From Dreissena polymorpha (Eukaryota; Mollusca; Bivalvia; Myida; Dreissenidae), in contig NC_068356.1 in assembly GCF_020536995.1 (NCBI RefSeq), forward strand, positions 26,160,472 through 26,224,471: a stretch of 64,000 nt of DNA. Reading direction: 5' to 3'. A program made the translations under genes and the position numbers. A model generated the notes under the pieces. It worked only from the letters and a program-made list of their open reading frames with translations. It had not been told where the DNA came from and did no database searches. Positions 1-12,516 of this stretch are shown piece by piece (the first letter of the stretch is position 1; every line of letters begins with the position of its first letter).

Positions 1-2797
1 TTACGATTGTATACTGTCCGGCGTTCACATACCAAGCACTTTATACTGTATTATCATTGTCGCCTAGTATTGTTTACCCAAGAACGAGAATGTCCACACG
101 CGTTGAAATACTGTTTTTGGCTTGAAACGTTCAATATGTCTTACGAAAATAAACTTTTCGCAATGCATATGATGTGCAGCGTGTTACCAAATGTCATTGT
201 TTTTAAAGCATCAAAAAAATACACATAGAAAGTTATTTAAACTCCTCTGACATCAAAGTAAAACTTTAATTTAAATCCCAAAAGCCTTTGCTTGAGAAAA
301 TTCATAATACAATATAGAGCGATGCACCACAATTTTTGACGTATTGTAAATATATATATATATTCTAAATTTAAATTTCAAAACGGTATACATACTTCTC
401 GTTGGTGTTTCTTTAAGATAATATAAATCCCCAAGTTTCAATGTATTAATCATCACAAAAGCAACATTTAGCAACTATGTTAGTATTACATGCATGTTCT
501 TTTCATTTATATGAATTTTCTATGCTTGCACAATGTACTCACATTATGAAAGGTTGTCCTACTTATCTATGTTAACTTATCGTGCATTTCTGATGTGACA
601 ATTTGAATTCACTGTATTTTGAAGTTAAGACGTATTGCTTTGGCGTCCTCGTGAATTGAACACAACCAGAAAACATGCTTACGCATTCCGCGTTCGAATG
701 ATTGACGTATCGACGAGCAAAAGGCGGCAGAGATTCATTCAGGACATTGTTTACTTATAAGAGCAATCTTGAAATTGTGTATTTAATTTATATTGCTGTA
801 TTTGTTTATATATGAACTGAAAAACACAGCTTTGCTTTTTCATAGATACATTGATCACAATTAAATGATATATTATTATATTTTAGTATTATACATGTAA
901 TTTTTATTATTATTATTATTATTTCTATTATTATTATTTTATTTATTTTATTTTATTTTTTTTTTAATTATTTTCTCAATATTACAGTTAAAACTTGCCG
1001 CCTGTGTTTAAGAGATTGCTACATATTTTATCAAACTAATTATTTTTGCTTATTGGTTTATTAAATAAACTCACCAACGCCTAAAACTTCAATATTTTAA
1101 TTCAACTTGATCAGCCAAACGTGTATTTATCAAACCATACAAAATCGAACATTATTGTTAGTGTCATTTTAAAATGTACATGCTTGAGAAAATGGAAACA
1201 TATGTATACAACTAGATTTACACTCTGATGTAAAACAGTGCTATGCAATATTTGGAAATAGGTTGACCAAAAAATAATATTTCGTGGTATACAAATTAAA
1301 GCGAGATTATATGATTTTTCATATGTGTTAAATTGTACTATATTGATAAAATATGTATCAAGAACACAAAATAGGCAAGACAAATTATACATTGAAGACA
1401 AAGTTCATAAAAGGCAGCAAAGACAAATTAGCGCCCCGAGCCGATCGTGACAAAGATATTTCGTACATATTTTCCCGCAATAACCGAAGCATTCGTCTTT
1501 TTAGTAAGTGTTCGTGTGTCGTATGAATATATATCGTTGCAGGAATTTGAAATGAACCGTTTAACTGAATTTAGATTCACATCGTACATGCATGATATAC
1601 ATGCTGGCGAATTCGACTGTACAGCCTTTTTCGATTTCAGAATTAAATATCTGGCTTATTTCGCATTTTTTGACACATGTTCTTCTGAACTTTTATTTTA
1701 ATTTATATTAAAATATATGTTTAATAAGTTTTTTACCCATTTTATATAAATTAATAAATAATTGACACAATCTTTTATTCTCGAATTAAGATTGACAGAT
1801 ATATTAAACATACAATGCCCTCATAACCAATACAATCTCATCTTACAGTTTAATAATTCCTTCTTACATCAGACACTCTGTGTCAGAAATCACTATTTAT
1901 GCATACAGGCCATAACGTAAATGTGTAATGATACAGTGACTGGACATCAATTGGCTTTTTTCTTTTATTTACATAGCAGATTGTTTACTGGAATTAATCA
2001 TGGTCAATATTATATGAGACAAGTAAGATAAAAACATGATTATCGACTTGTGATAACTTCAAGTTTTATTTCATTGTGACTACATAATGACTTGTGCGTA
2101 TTCTATTACTAAGAGGAAATGCATTCGCGTACTTCATATACGAGTATACATAGTTTGGAACTATTGGTTCGTAATTTTACTCGCGCGATAATAAGTATAA
2201 TGCCATATGCGACCAACGTACCTGCTGATGAAGAGCTACGCTGTCAGCAAATACGACTAAGAAATATTGTGTCTCTTTAAAACGGAAAAGATAGCTCCTC
2301 CAAAACTGCGCTAATTATCATACTTATCTGGAGATACACTGACCTCATACGGAATAATACCCACTTGTGTATAACGCGGGTTGTTGCGTGTGTTTTGAAT
2401 TTGTAATGCATGCATGCGTTGACTTGCATTAAATTTCCGTTTGACGTGAACAAGTATAGCATAGATATATCGACACGTTCCCCTAAGATATGTGTATGCA
2501 ATAAGATACAGATTATAAAACGACACAAACAGTTTGATACCAAGATTTTATGTATTGTTTGAAAATAATTTACACGAACTGCAAAAAAAAAAAAAATTAA
2601 AAAACAACAACACACATATGTGTTTATATTAAGCGCAAGTTCTCATGATTTTATGCTTTATACTTCAAACGTCAAACAACATAATCATTCCAACAAGATA
2701 AAGGGCGTCCGAGCGATTATACTTTAGTATGTGTGAAACATGAGGCTATAGATGTATGATAAACAGAAAATGTATAGAAATTTGTATTCTAAGCCTA
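1..2797. other. AT-rich DNA without a supported gene
   Basis: Besides the microsatellite near 900 and an A-run at 2583-2596, I see only short chance frames of about 110 codons or less with no family resemblance. A motif around 670-725 (CGCATTCCGC, ATTGACGTATCGACGAGC) is echoed near 3920-3975 and 5125-5180. Confidence 0.6.
901..966. repeat. (ATT)n / T-rich microsatellite
   Basis: Repeated TTA/ATT triplets grade into ATTTT units and a T-run. Simple-sequence DNA. Confidence 0.9.
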
Positions 2798-3459
2798 AAA
2801 GCCACACACCTTGAAATGCAATATATGGCATTTTGTGTTTATGTTGGTTTGTATTGTGCTGTATTGTGCTGTTTTGTACTGTTTGGGCAATCGGTCACTT
2901 GCCTTAAATAAAGGACCAATTAATTGTTTTAATGAAAATTCAATACTGCTCCAGCAGCTGGAGTTTCACTTCTTTATATTATATAGTAAATTGAAGTATA
3001 AATAAAAAACATATTTAATCTATGCCTATTTGAAAATGTCTGGTGGTTAAAAGGTAGAACTCCGTCTCTTATGCGCTTAAAATATTAAAAATAATCGCGT
3101 TTGTCGAAATGGACGTATACGTCTTTAAATCCTACTTTCGGTTTTAAATGCGGTACCGTTTGAAAAAACAAAACAAATACTTGCTAACTAGGCTATGCAT
3201 TTAATTTTGTCTATCTCAATTAGAATATATCTGGTACTTACAAAGTTGAAATCCGTCTTGTTTGCGCTTAATCTTAAAAATAATCGCGTCGGTCGAAATG
3301 TATGTATACGTAAAGAAATCCTACTTTCGGTTTTAAAATTCAAAAAAATAAATAAATTACTGGCTAATTAGGCTATATATTTAATGGCAATTTTGCAAAC
3401 TTTGAAGTTGCATCTATATGTATTGATTAACATGTACTTCATTTCAAGGTGTGTGGCTT
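2798..3459. mobile_element. MITE-like element with 21-bp inverted termini
   Basis: AAAGCCACACACCTTGAAATG at the left end is matched in inverted orientation at the right end (about 3438-3459). The roughly 660 bp between the arms has no transposase, but does contain a tandem duplication of about 180 bp. This fits a foldback/MITE-type non-autonomous DNA transposon. The target duplication is ambiguous (possibly TA). Confidence 0.7.
3038..3390. repeat. Two-copy tandem repeat inside the MITE-like element
   Basis: Copy 1 (about 3038-3215) and copy 2 (about 3227-3390) share TCTGGT, TTTGCGCTTAA, ATAATCGCGT, TCGAAATG, TATACGT, AATCCTACTTTCGGTTTT and a later CTAANTAGGCTAT block. The offset is about 188 bp. 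The copies are clearly related but diverged. Confidence 0.8.
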
Positions 3460-6299
3460 TAATTGAAAACCATACAAAATCACAAGGAAGTAACCTGTTA
3501 TTTTCGGTAAATCCAATATCAATATGATTACAATACCCAACGGCTTGTCATATACAAGTATGTTTAAGTAAATAAATCGAGAAGGTCATGCAGCGAATGT
3601 GCCTCTACAGTATATCAGATTAATATATTGTCTTTTCTAATTCACCCTGTTTATATTTTAAGTTTTTTCAAACAATCAAGGTAGCTTTTGCTTGGTGCAC
3701 AAAATGCTACACAGAAAGAAAATGTGTATCATAGACACAAGTATTTGTGAATTGTGTGTGGTACATAAAACCTTTGTTTCAAACCGAATAAATTCGCAAA
3801 ACGAAAGACAAACACATTTAAACTACTAAGTAAATGCACTGATTCGTGCATTGTCAAACTATGACATGTTTCTCGCTTTGCTGGTGTATTGTGTTGGTGT
3901 TTTCGTTTGAAGAAACAGGCATATAATTCTTGACGCGTTCCGCATGAGTTTTACTGATTGGCGTATTGACGAGCACTAACCTGCAAAGGTTAACGCAGGA
4001 TATTTGTTACTCGTAGCGGATTCTTTATTATGCAATGGCATGGTTTAATTTAGAATTGTATAGATTTGATTACCATTATATTGGAAACTAATAAACAGAC
4101 GATGTAGAGCATTGATATGAACGCACGAGTGATCAGATGAATCAATTTAAATCTTCAAGATTGGATAAATCTACCGGTACAAATATGCTATGTTCATTCC
4201 ACGCCCCTTCGTCGATTCTGATAATTATAAAAGCGCTCGTGATTGGAAAAATTATCGGAAAAAATACACGACATAAACAGCTTTATTCCTATAAAAACGT
4301 TTCCTGACGAGTCATTTTTTGACAATATCATCTATGTATATTGTCATGTTGGTAAGATTTGAGGCAATAGCGCACATATGGTTAGACATTAATAATCCTT
4401 TTACCAAATATTGTGCATAAGCCAATACAAAAATACGTATGGAACTTTTTGAATTCGGTATTTGTTTTTTTTTTAAACAAGAAAATAAAAACATACGTAC
4501 ACATGCATGTTTTTAACACAAAAAATATAAAAAGATTAATGTTGTTTCCAAAATATCAAACTTGTTTGGAGAGACTTTCGTTTTAAGGTTAAATCAAAGT
4601 TTATCGACGACATAATTCACTTCATTGATTTGAAGTTATGTTCTAATAGTGTCACAAGTTGTTCAATATGAACAATATTTTGATTTGCCCTTAAAATAAT
4701 GTAATTAAGATCAATATAAAATATGTTGCTAAAACTTTTTTATGACAACAACGGACTACAAATCTCTCTCTCTATATATATATAGCTAAAACATTGTAAC
4801 TAACATTGAATCATGTACTATTAAAAACGCTATTTCATTTATTATCTCAGTAACATCCGAGAACATTGCTTAAAGCGTTTATTAAACAATGATACAAATG
4901 TCATATTTCGGTTATATTGAAATAAATTGTATCTATTTATTTCACTTGTAAATAATCAAGCCCGGTTTAGTCTATAGTACTTATTACTTTGCACCATACA
5001 TGTCATTGAAACTTAAATGCAATTGAAATTTTACTTTACTTTTTGCCAAAGATAAACACTTAAAGGATTAGTACGTAAAATGTAAAACATATAAAAAAAT
5101 CCGTTTTTCCTCTGAAGAAAACAGGCCTGCAATTTTTGACGCATTCAACACAAGTTTGACTGATTGAAGTATTTACGAGCTCTTATTTGTAGTGGTAAAC
5201 GATTTTTGTTATGTGTTCTAGATACTTGCCGAAAATGTAATCAAGTGTTTTATGTTCTTTTTATACACTTTTTTATACCATCTTCTAGTAACGGATGTTA
5301 TTGTTCTTCAGAATTGATTAAAGGTATACGAATATAAATAAACCAAGACTCTCTTGTTCCCGTCGATGCGCTTAGTTAGCAAAAATTTGAAATTTCAATT
5401 AAATAGCAATTTAATCAGGAATACTCATGCTAACCACCCATCAGCTATCATAATTGGGCCTTTTTTTGGCTTTAAATGCATCATTCTTGCCCGCTATTCA
5501 TTAAAGTGTAGTTCCACCTTAAATGACTGCGATAAATCACCAATAACAAATACAGACGGAATGCAATACATATGCGTCTGTCTCTCTCACAACTTAAAAA
5601 AAAAGGCTATCTAATGATAGTGTTTCAGAACTGAAACTTAACTCGTAGTTTGTATTTTTGCTTTACCTGTGTTAAATCAGATACAGTCCAACTATTTCCG
5701 TCTAGCAACATCAAGGTTCATTTGAATAGGGAGAGGAATCCTAAAAGAACTTGACGTTCTTTACAATAATATTCAAGCGCGTAATTATAATAATAAATGT
5801 TGTGTTAAATTCTTTGTAACCAATGTGTATGGTTTGAAAAGCAATTTATAAAGCAGTGTATAGCTGATGGGGGAAACATATTTTATTATAAAACAAAACG
5901 TGCAATACGCAAAAATACATATTTAATCATGTGATAATTTAGAAGATTTCAGGCACGGTTAAAATAAGGTAAGATATATAGTAGTAATGCAATAAATTAG
6001 TCTGCGAAATAGCGTTGACATAATAACGTACCGAAAACACACCTACGTTAAACGCTGTCATACATTATACACCTTATTTGTGACGCACACAGACAAAAGG
6101 AAGATATGTTGTCAGATGATACCTGTACCAACCGATAGCATTAGAATCACGTCCAAATCTCTTTTAGCATCACCTTTGTTGGCAAGAAAATACTGCTAAT
6201 TTCCTTGCCGCATATCATGTTTCTGATTGAACTGAAGATAATACTGATTACTTTCATAAAGGTGAAATTTCATCATGATCGCCTGTCACAAATGCAATT
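3460..6299. other. AT-rich DNA without a supported gene; two echoes of a dispersed motif
   Basis: AAACAGGC.T.., TGACGC(G/A)TTC and CTGATTG..GTATT.ACGAGC occur near 3918-3975 and again near 5124-5180, a spacing of about 1.2 kb. This suggests very old local duplication. No coding sequence is recognised. Confidence 0.5.
4763..4784. repeat. (TC)n(TA)n microsatellite
   Basis: A short run of TC dinucleotides passes directly into TA dinucleotides. Confidence 0.85.
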
Positions 6300-8502
6300 A
6301 TAACGTGTAAACATAACTCGTTGTTTGATTTTTATTGTTATATAACAACCATATATTGTATGTTTTTTATAATCATCTTAGAGACAAGGCATAGCAGATC
6401 TTTCTTTATACATTATTTTACCATATTGCTACATATGTAGATATAAAACAAACATTATATTTACCATACATAAAATAGCTACAATCTGTGTTCATAAAAT
6501 GAAGAATGAAATAATCAAAGTATATTTTATTAATGTTTACAATAAGAATACACGTATCAGTATATAACTTTGAACATCACTATCTATTACAATAATCAAT
6601 AATTGTTAAAGGTTAAGTCATGGATTAATTTTTTTAATGTGTTTTTCTATCTTTTTTTTACACAATCTTAAGCAGTGTTTACTACATTTGTGTTCTTAAA
6701 GGAGGCCGTCCAAATGAATCCAAACATAAAATATTTTTTTTTAAAGTAACCAAAAGTAAAACATGTTCTTTTGTAAAAATGGGTAAACAATAAACAGAAA
6801 ATAGCTATCGAGTACAAAACTTCAACCTCGAACCTACACACAAGATTGTTGGCAATAAGCTGTATGTAAACACAACACAAAATGCAGGAAATAACGGATA
6901 GAAGCATTGTGTGTGTTCTCTTGTTGGTATTAATAGACACACAATTACACACCCTTTTTTTTTTAAAGATATATCAGGCTAAATAATTTATCATGCCGTT
7001 GAACAACTGCTGCCATTTTCTGTTTTATAGTAAGATACTTTTAAGATACCATTTGTCACATACGTGTCATAATTACCATTAGGTTGATTTGATGTATTGT
7101 GTTTTACTTCGGAAACTATTTATTACCTTTTTTCGGAATGTTAACGAGCATTAGATTATTAAAAAACAGTCTCTGCTGTCGTTGAAAACTGACAGGCAAT
7201 ATTGTTTAAAATTATATATTTTCAATCACTTGGCCCAAAGTCATGGTTTAATGTTAGGGTACACTACTTATTGAATCATATTGCATTGCTTAACAGTTCC
7301 AATTATTTTTTCTTCATATTTCAATATATACACCATATTTTTATACCTAGTTCATTTAATTATTTATCAATAAATACTAACACTTGTCTTTGAGAATGCA
7401 ACATTTATATTATATTACTTCTCTCAATTTCGAAACAGTAAACACGTCATTGTGACTTTGTAAGTATACCGGGCTCATATATTGACATATGTTTGAACAA
7501 AGAAAAAATTCAATATCACAAACATGGCAACTATAACGCGTTAAAGTTATTTATTGTATGTGACCATTATATAATAATTGATTGAGATACTTTCAGACGA
7601 TCTTTCTAAGAACCATTTAAATATTACAATTGTTGACATAATATACAGTGAATGGTTAATAAATATGTATCAAATATTACCTAAGCAAATTGCTAGTTGG
7701 CTTCCATTTATGTTTTTGTACAACAAGTACTTACACCATTCATTATTCTACATGTTTTATTTCCATTTATATAACTTTTTGTTCCGAATTTAGAACATGG
7801 TTAAGTGATTGAGCAACCAAAATAATCGAATGAAGTCATTAAAATGCCATTAACGTTGACAATTTTATATACTTTTGTGCCGTGAATTTTATGTGGTATT
7901 TATGTCTCACGTTCTAATTACTGTTAAGTGCGATATAAACCAAGAAAACGGTGCAAACCCTTTTGAGAAAAAAAGATCATATCGTACTTACCAGCGAGTG
8001 TGTAGTGCTACTTCCAAATATATGTTTAATATATTTATGTATATAACACTAACTGTGATACTATCAAATATATAAATAAATAAGGTGTATTTTACTTTAT
8101 TTGTTGCATTTAATATGTCAAAAGAAAATAAATAACATAGTAATGAGTTCGCTAAGTTTAGGATAGCCTAGCAATATTTACAATTATATGTCTCCAATAA
8201 ATGGGTCACAAAAATAGTGTATGCCTACCACGAAATCTTACATGTATAAAGCCAATTACAGTTTACAGAGAATTGCTGAATTATTAATGTTATATCTATT
8301 TTTGTTATACACTTTAATATGCATTCCAGAATGTTTCATGATTGTATTTGAAGGGAAATGCCCTTCATCGAAATTACATTTCGTCTAGACATTTTAACAT
8401 TCAATGGTTTAAACAATGCAACGTTAAGTGGGAAGTCTGGATTGAAAGACCATTACCTTGTAAATTACAATAAGGCTTTAAACTCTTGTATAAATCTTTA
8501 TA

Positions 8503-9385
8503 CACTTCAACACCGTTATTTCGAACACCAATAATCCGAAGTCACCGTTATTTCGAAGTATTTTTCGGGTCCCGATTGTGGTTCTTCTTTGTTCAATGTA
8601 AAATTTCATTGTTAATCCGAACTTCGTTAAACCGAAGAAATCGTTAATTCGAAGTGATTATGTCGGTCCCAACACTATAATTCGCACCTTATTATCAATC
8701 TTTAATCCGAAGTCAAAACTGCAAAACACTGAGCGTAATTTCACACCTGTCGTCTGCGCGTTGTGCGTCAAAGCCGATAATTACACCTTTGTCGCCTGCG
8801 CGTAGCATGTTAATTTTATAATGTCGTCAAAAGCCGACGACGAGGCCGACAACACATGAATGAACATGATATCTAATCAACGTTAGACCACATGCATCAA
8901 CGACGTAAGGCAGTTCTGCGAGCAAAACACGGGCGGAAGCCAGTTCTTCAATTTCCTTGACAAATTGGAGAAATATGTTACACGCGTCCAGTTTAGTGCT
9001 GCTAACGCCGGTGTTCAGAAAGACATCGCGTCTTATTTAAAAACAAAGTGAATTCATTTCCGTAAATGTATGCATATGTATTTACATGTATGATGCGCTA
9101 TGCATTATATTTTATATGTTCTGTAATTAGAGAAAGATAAAAAGAAGAAAAAGAATCGTTTTATTCCTCCGTTTGTTACAAGTAGAAATCTATTGCTATC
9201 TGACTAGTTTACGTTTTTAAGTAAAACAATTATTAAAAGTACAGTGTGACCGAACCATGCGAATTCCACAATGTTGTATTTTTTCAGGATCAAAGAAGTC
9301 GTCTGTCAAATGTTTATTTCGAATAATCGTTAATCCGAAGTTTTTTTAACGGTCCCGACGACTTCGAAATAACGGTGTTGAAGTG
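8503..9385. mobile_element. Non-autonomous pogo/Tigger-like (Tc1/mariner superfamily) element, 883 bp
   Basis: Terminal inverted repeats CACTTCAACACCGTTATT (left) and its complement at the right end are flanked by TA dinucleotides at 8501-8502 and 9386-9387, the target duplication typical of Tc1/mariner-type elements. The subterminal regions are full of TTCGAA, AATCCGAA and CGTTAATCCGAAG motifs, as in Tigger-type ends. The interior keeps a short ATG frame (MSSKADDEADNT, about 8821-8859) and a transposase C-terminus remnant, so it is an internal-deletion derivative. The related copy of this locus near 14.2 kb lacks the element. Confidence 0.85.
8902..9051 (+). pseudogene. Remnant of a pogo/Tigger-like transposase C-terminus
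   Basis: A 49-codon frame ending in TGA reads DVRQFCEQNTGGSQFF..., then FLDKLEKYVTRVQFS and DIASYLKTK. The layout (an amphipathic helix with Phe/Leu spacing, then a short basic end) resembles the extreme C-terminus of molluscan Tigger-like transposases. The catalytic DDE core and most of the DNA-binding region are missing. The assignment relies mainly on the surrounding inverted repeats; the peptide alone is weak evidence. Confidence 0.5.
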
Positions 9386-11385
9386 TAATTAATTTACCTA
9401 TAATTAACTTGAAGTTAAGTTATTTATTGACTAGTTAAATGAATGTTTGTGTTTTTATAAGTACTCGAAAACCATGCGTTGTTAACGTATGGGTAGTTGT
9501 ACAGTATTGATAAACATGCAAATACACCGTTATAATTGTCGAAACTCCGTAATTGTTATCGGCACACTGGCGACTAGTCAATCCGTTCTACCACGATATA
9601 AACAAGATTTTCAACAACATTAACTTTCAATAGTTTGATTTGGTTTATCCAATAATGCCCTGTCAAAAGGTAGGACGAAATCCTGTTCTAGACAACATTG
9701 ATAGGATTGTTTTCTCCTGATTATATTTATGAACTTCATAATTGCTTTATATACACGCTGTTGGTAAGCTTGCAAATATGAAACGCATACGTTGTATTCT
9801 CGATGTTTAGAACAATGTTTAGTATGTGTTCGTTGTTATAATATGGGTACCGAGTTTTCATTAAGATACATTCAATTTTGCGCAAGCTCGTTAAGGAAAA
9901 AACGATAAAAGTTAACAAGTGTGTTGTACTTTATACTATGATATCAAAGCAAATTACGAATGATAAACAAATTAACATGTTCGTCCACGTACGTAAGAAG
10001 TTTTAATCAATCTGGTTGCATGCACAATATGCGTTTACGATTGTAACGTACTTTTAAATTGTACATGTATATGCTAAAGTAACTAGCATTGACTTTATTG
10101 TAGAAACGTTCGATAACATCACTTTCAAGAGTGTCTAAGAAAACAATTTACGATATGGCTATTAAGCATTACTCATTTAAAGCAACACCATATTGTTTTT
10201 ATTAAACAGTAAACACATTACTTTTAAGTTCAATAATTGTACTATAACAGACAAATCATGCGTATGTCAGTATATTAGAACGGGTTTTTAAGAGTGAGAT
10301 TGTGACGCGTAAATTGGATTTTTCCGTAAAAAAAAATTTGGACTGCAAGCGAATTAGTTCAGAAAGGTTATATATTCATCCCGATTACTCAATTGTGACT
10401 TTGTCTTGTAATAAAAATGTATATATTGTATTGTTTCTTGTAGAATGACCTTATAGAGAAATAAAAACATACCTTGATTAACACTGTATTTTACCATAGA
10501 TATGCATAAGCAGATATAAAACGAACTAGTATATATATATACACATAGCTAAGAACTGTGTTCTAAGGATACAGCGTTACATGACCATAAATATATGTTT
10601 AAGAATTCATGAGAATGTTCATAATACGATAACATGTTTTCGCATATACTTTCAAAACCTACTATCTCTAACAAGGTTTAGATATTTGTAAAGCGTTAAC
10701 ACAGTATTCTGCTACTGTGCCTTCTTTTTTTCATTTTCCGTTGAGATATCAATGATGTAACAATTCAATTGATCGTCATCCTGTCAGTCATAAACTGTTA
10801 TTTCTTCTTGCGATTCTCGCTCTTTTAGACGCATGCATTCAGCAATTTACATTATCTTACATAAAGGGTCTTCTACACAGTATGTGGCGCATACGATAAA
10901 TATATCGATATTACGTATTTCTGTTTAATTGTGTATACTTAAAGGATCTTTAACAATGGTGTCACACAAACGCGTACGTAGTTAAACATAATATTAAAGA
11001 CGCATAAAAGCATGGTTAATTACATGGAGTGCAACAAAAACAAACAATGGAACCATCAGTCATATTTGTTGGAAATAAGCTGTATGTAATGATCAGAAAA
11101 AATGCATGTGTTTAAACAAAGATACTTTTTATGTGTTCTCTTGTTTATAATAATCGATACACGATTACAGACACACGGCAAACGTTAAAGTAACAGTACT
11201 ACTCAAAATCAACGAACACTGCGTGCAATATTCCGTAAAATAAACTTAACAAATTAAAAATCAGTGTTCCTTATGGCAATTGCCGAAATTTCAAGTGATT
11301 AAAAGACAGGTTAGAAAAGGACAATACACTATCAAGCAGGACTGAATTAAGTGTAGACTCAGTTTGTGAACTTCTAGAACTTTGT

Positions 11386-12453
11386 TTGAACAGCACATAT
11401 TTTATTTATAAGGGTAAGTTCTTTCAACAGAAACAGGGTGCAGCCATTGGTTCTCAAGTCTCGCCTATCATTGCAAATTTATATATGGAGCACTTTGAGA
11501 AGGAGGCCTTATATACCGCCAAGAATCCACCATCCATATGGTTCAGGTACGTGGATGACACGATGACCAAACTTCATGAGTATGATATTGAGTCGTTCTC
11601 CTCACACTTGAACTCCATAGATGAACACATTAAGTTTACGTCGGAACAGGAGGACGATGGTAAGATACCCTTTTTGGACACTTGTGTTCACGTGAACGAC
11701 GATGGTTCCACCAAGGTTACTGTTTACCGAAAACCAACACACACCGACCAGTACCTGAACTTCAATTCCAACCACCACTTAGATCACGGTAGTCAGGACA
11801 TTATTCCACCGAGAAGAGAAATAGCAAGTGAGAAACACGACAACAAACTAGAAATTGAACACTGCAACACTGCAATTAGGGCCAACGGCTATCCAGAGTG
11901 GATGTTTACGATCCCAAAGAAGAAAGACAAAACACCATCTGATAAATCCTCCAATAAAAACCAAAAGATCAATGATGGTATGCCATACATCCGGGGCACA
12001 TCAGAAGCTCTGCACAGAACATTCAAGAAATATGGAATCAGCATGTACCATCGGCCATATAACTCAATCAGACAACAATTTACTCATGTTAAAGATAAAA
12101 CAGACAAATTGAAAAAGTGTGGGGTGGTTTATTACAAAAAGTGTGAACAATGCAAAAACGATTATATAGGTGAAACAGGAAGATCATTGGTCATAAGACT
12201 GAAAGAACATGTAGCCAGGTCTAACTCGGCCATACATGAACATTGCTCCCACACAGGAAACAAGATTGATCGAAACAACACCAAAATACTAGATTCCGAG
12301 GACTCGCATATCAAACGTCGGGTCAACGGGGCAATACACATTAAGCAACGAAGACCGTCGCTAAACCGGGATGGGGGGCTGGAACTTCCGCCTGTGTACA
12401 ATTCTCTCCTCGGGTCACGTGGCCATCCTACGTCTCGTGACTCGTTCAACTGA
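11386..12453 (+). CDS. Penelope-like element polyprotein fragment: RT C-terminal half plus GIY-YIG endonuclease
   Basis: The open frame gives 355 residues and starts at TTG only because the element is truncated; coding similarity continues upstream in the same frame. RT landmarks: QGAAIGSQVSPIIANLYME (motif 4/B region, about 17-36), FRYVDD (about 53-58, the catalytic aspartate pair), GKIPFLDT, then YRKPTHTDQYLNF (about 115-127), a hallmark of Penelope-like RTs. Just after this the sequence departs from the usual family pattern, consistent with local damage. Endonuclease landmarks: CGVVYY, a CxxC (CEQC), DYIGETGRS, an RLKEH helix and a later HEHCSHTG. Family role: a chromosome-nicking endonuclease fused to an RT closest to telomerase. 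Activity is not expected because the RT is incomplete. Confidence 0.87.
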   Translation: MNSTYFIYKGKFFQQKQGAAIGSQVSPIIANLYMEHFEKEALYTAKNPPSIWFRYVDDTMTKLHEYDIESFSSHLNSIDEHIKFTSEQEDDGKIPFLDTCVHVNDDGSTKVTVYRKPTHTDQYLNFNSNHHLDHGSQDIIPPRREIASEKHDNKLEIEHCNTAIRANGYPEWMFTIPKKKDKTPSDKSSNKNQKINDGMPYIRGTSEALHRTFKKYGISMYHRPYNSIRQQFTHVKDKTDKLKKCGVVYYKKCEQCKNDYIGETGRSLVIRLKEHVARSNSAIHEHCSHTGNKIDRNNTKILDSEDSHIKRRVNGAIHIKQRRPSLNRDGGLELPPVYNSLLGSRGHPTSRDSFN

Positions 12454-12464
12454 TTAGCAAATCG

Positions 12465-12516
12465 CTGATGAAGACTATGTGATATAGTCAAAATATTCGA
12501 GTGAGCAAATATTGCT
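12465..12516 (+). ncRNA. Possible decayed hammerhead-ribozyme-like motif in the Penelope element's 3' region
   Basis: CTGATGA (12465-12471) is followed by a perfect 6-bp hairpin, GACTAT (12473-12478) with ATAGTC (12484-12489), then an A-run where a hammerhead needs GAAA. Two AATATT blocks (12492-12497, 12508-12513) could form a further stem. Penelope-like elements are known to carry hammerhead motifs. This one lacks the G of GAAA and a clean cleavage triplet, so at best it is a degraded relic. Confidence 0.3.

Larger units (their letters stand above)
6300..9515. repeat. Copy 1 of an old local duplication (pairs with about 10380-14360)
   Basis: Ordered anchors recur downstream in the same order: a T/A-rich ATATTGTAT block near 6350 with 10410; GATATAAAAC near 6440 with 10510; TGTGTTCTCTTGTT near 6910 with 11130; TATGCCTAC near 8220 with 13905; GACCATTACCTTG near 8448 with 14180; TTATTTATTG(A/G)CTAGTT near 9420 with 14268; CTCGAAAACCA near 9464 with 14312. 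The offset changes by about the sizes of the Penelope and Tigger-like insertions, as expected for a shared ancestor of about 4.2 kb. No gene is seen apart from the Tigger-like element. Confidence 0.6.

Noticed and set aside
9540-9600. A tRNA-like CGTGGTAGAACGG stretch on the minus strand
   Set aside because: Only an A-box-like half is present, with no convincing B-box at the right distance.
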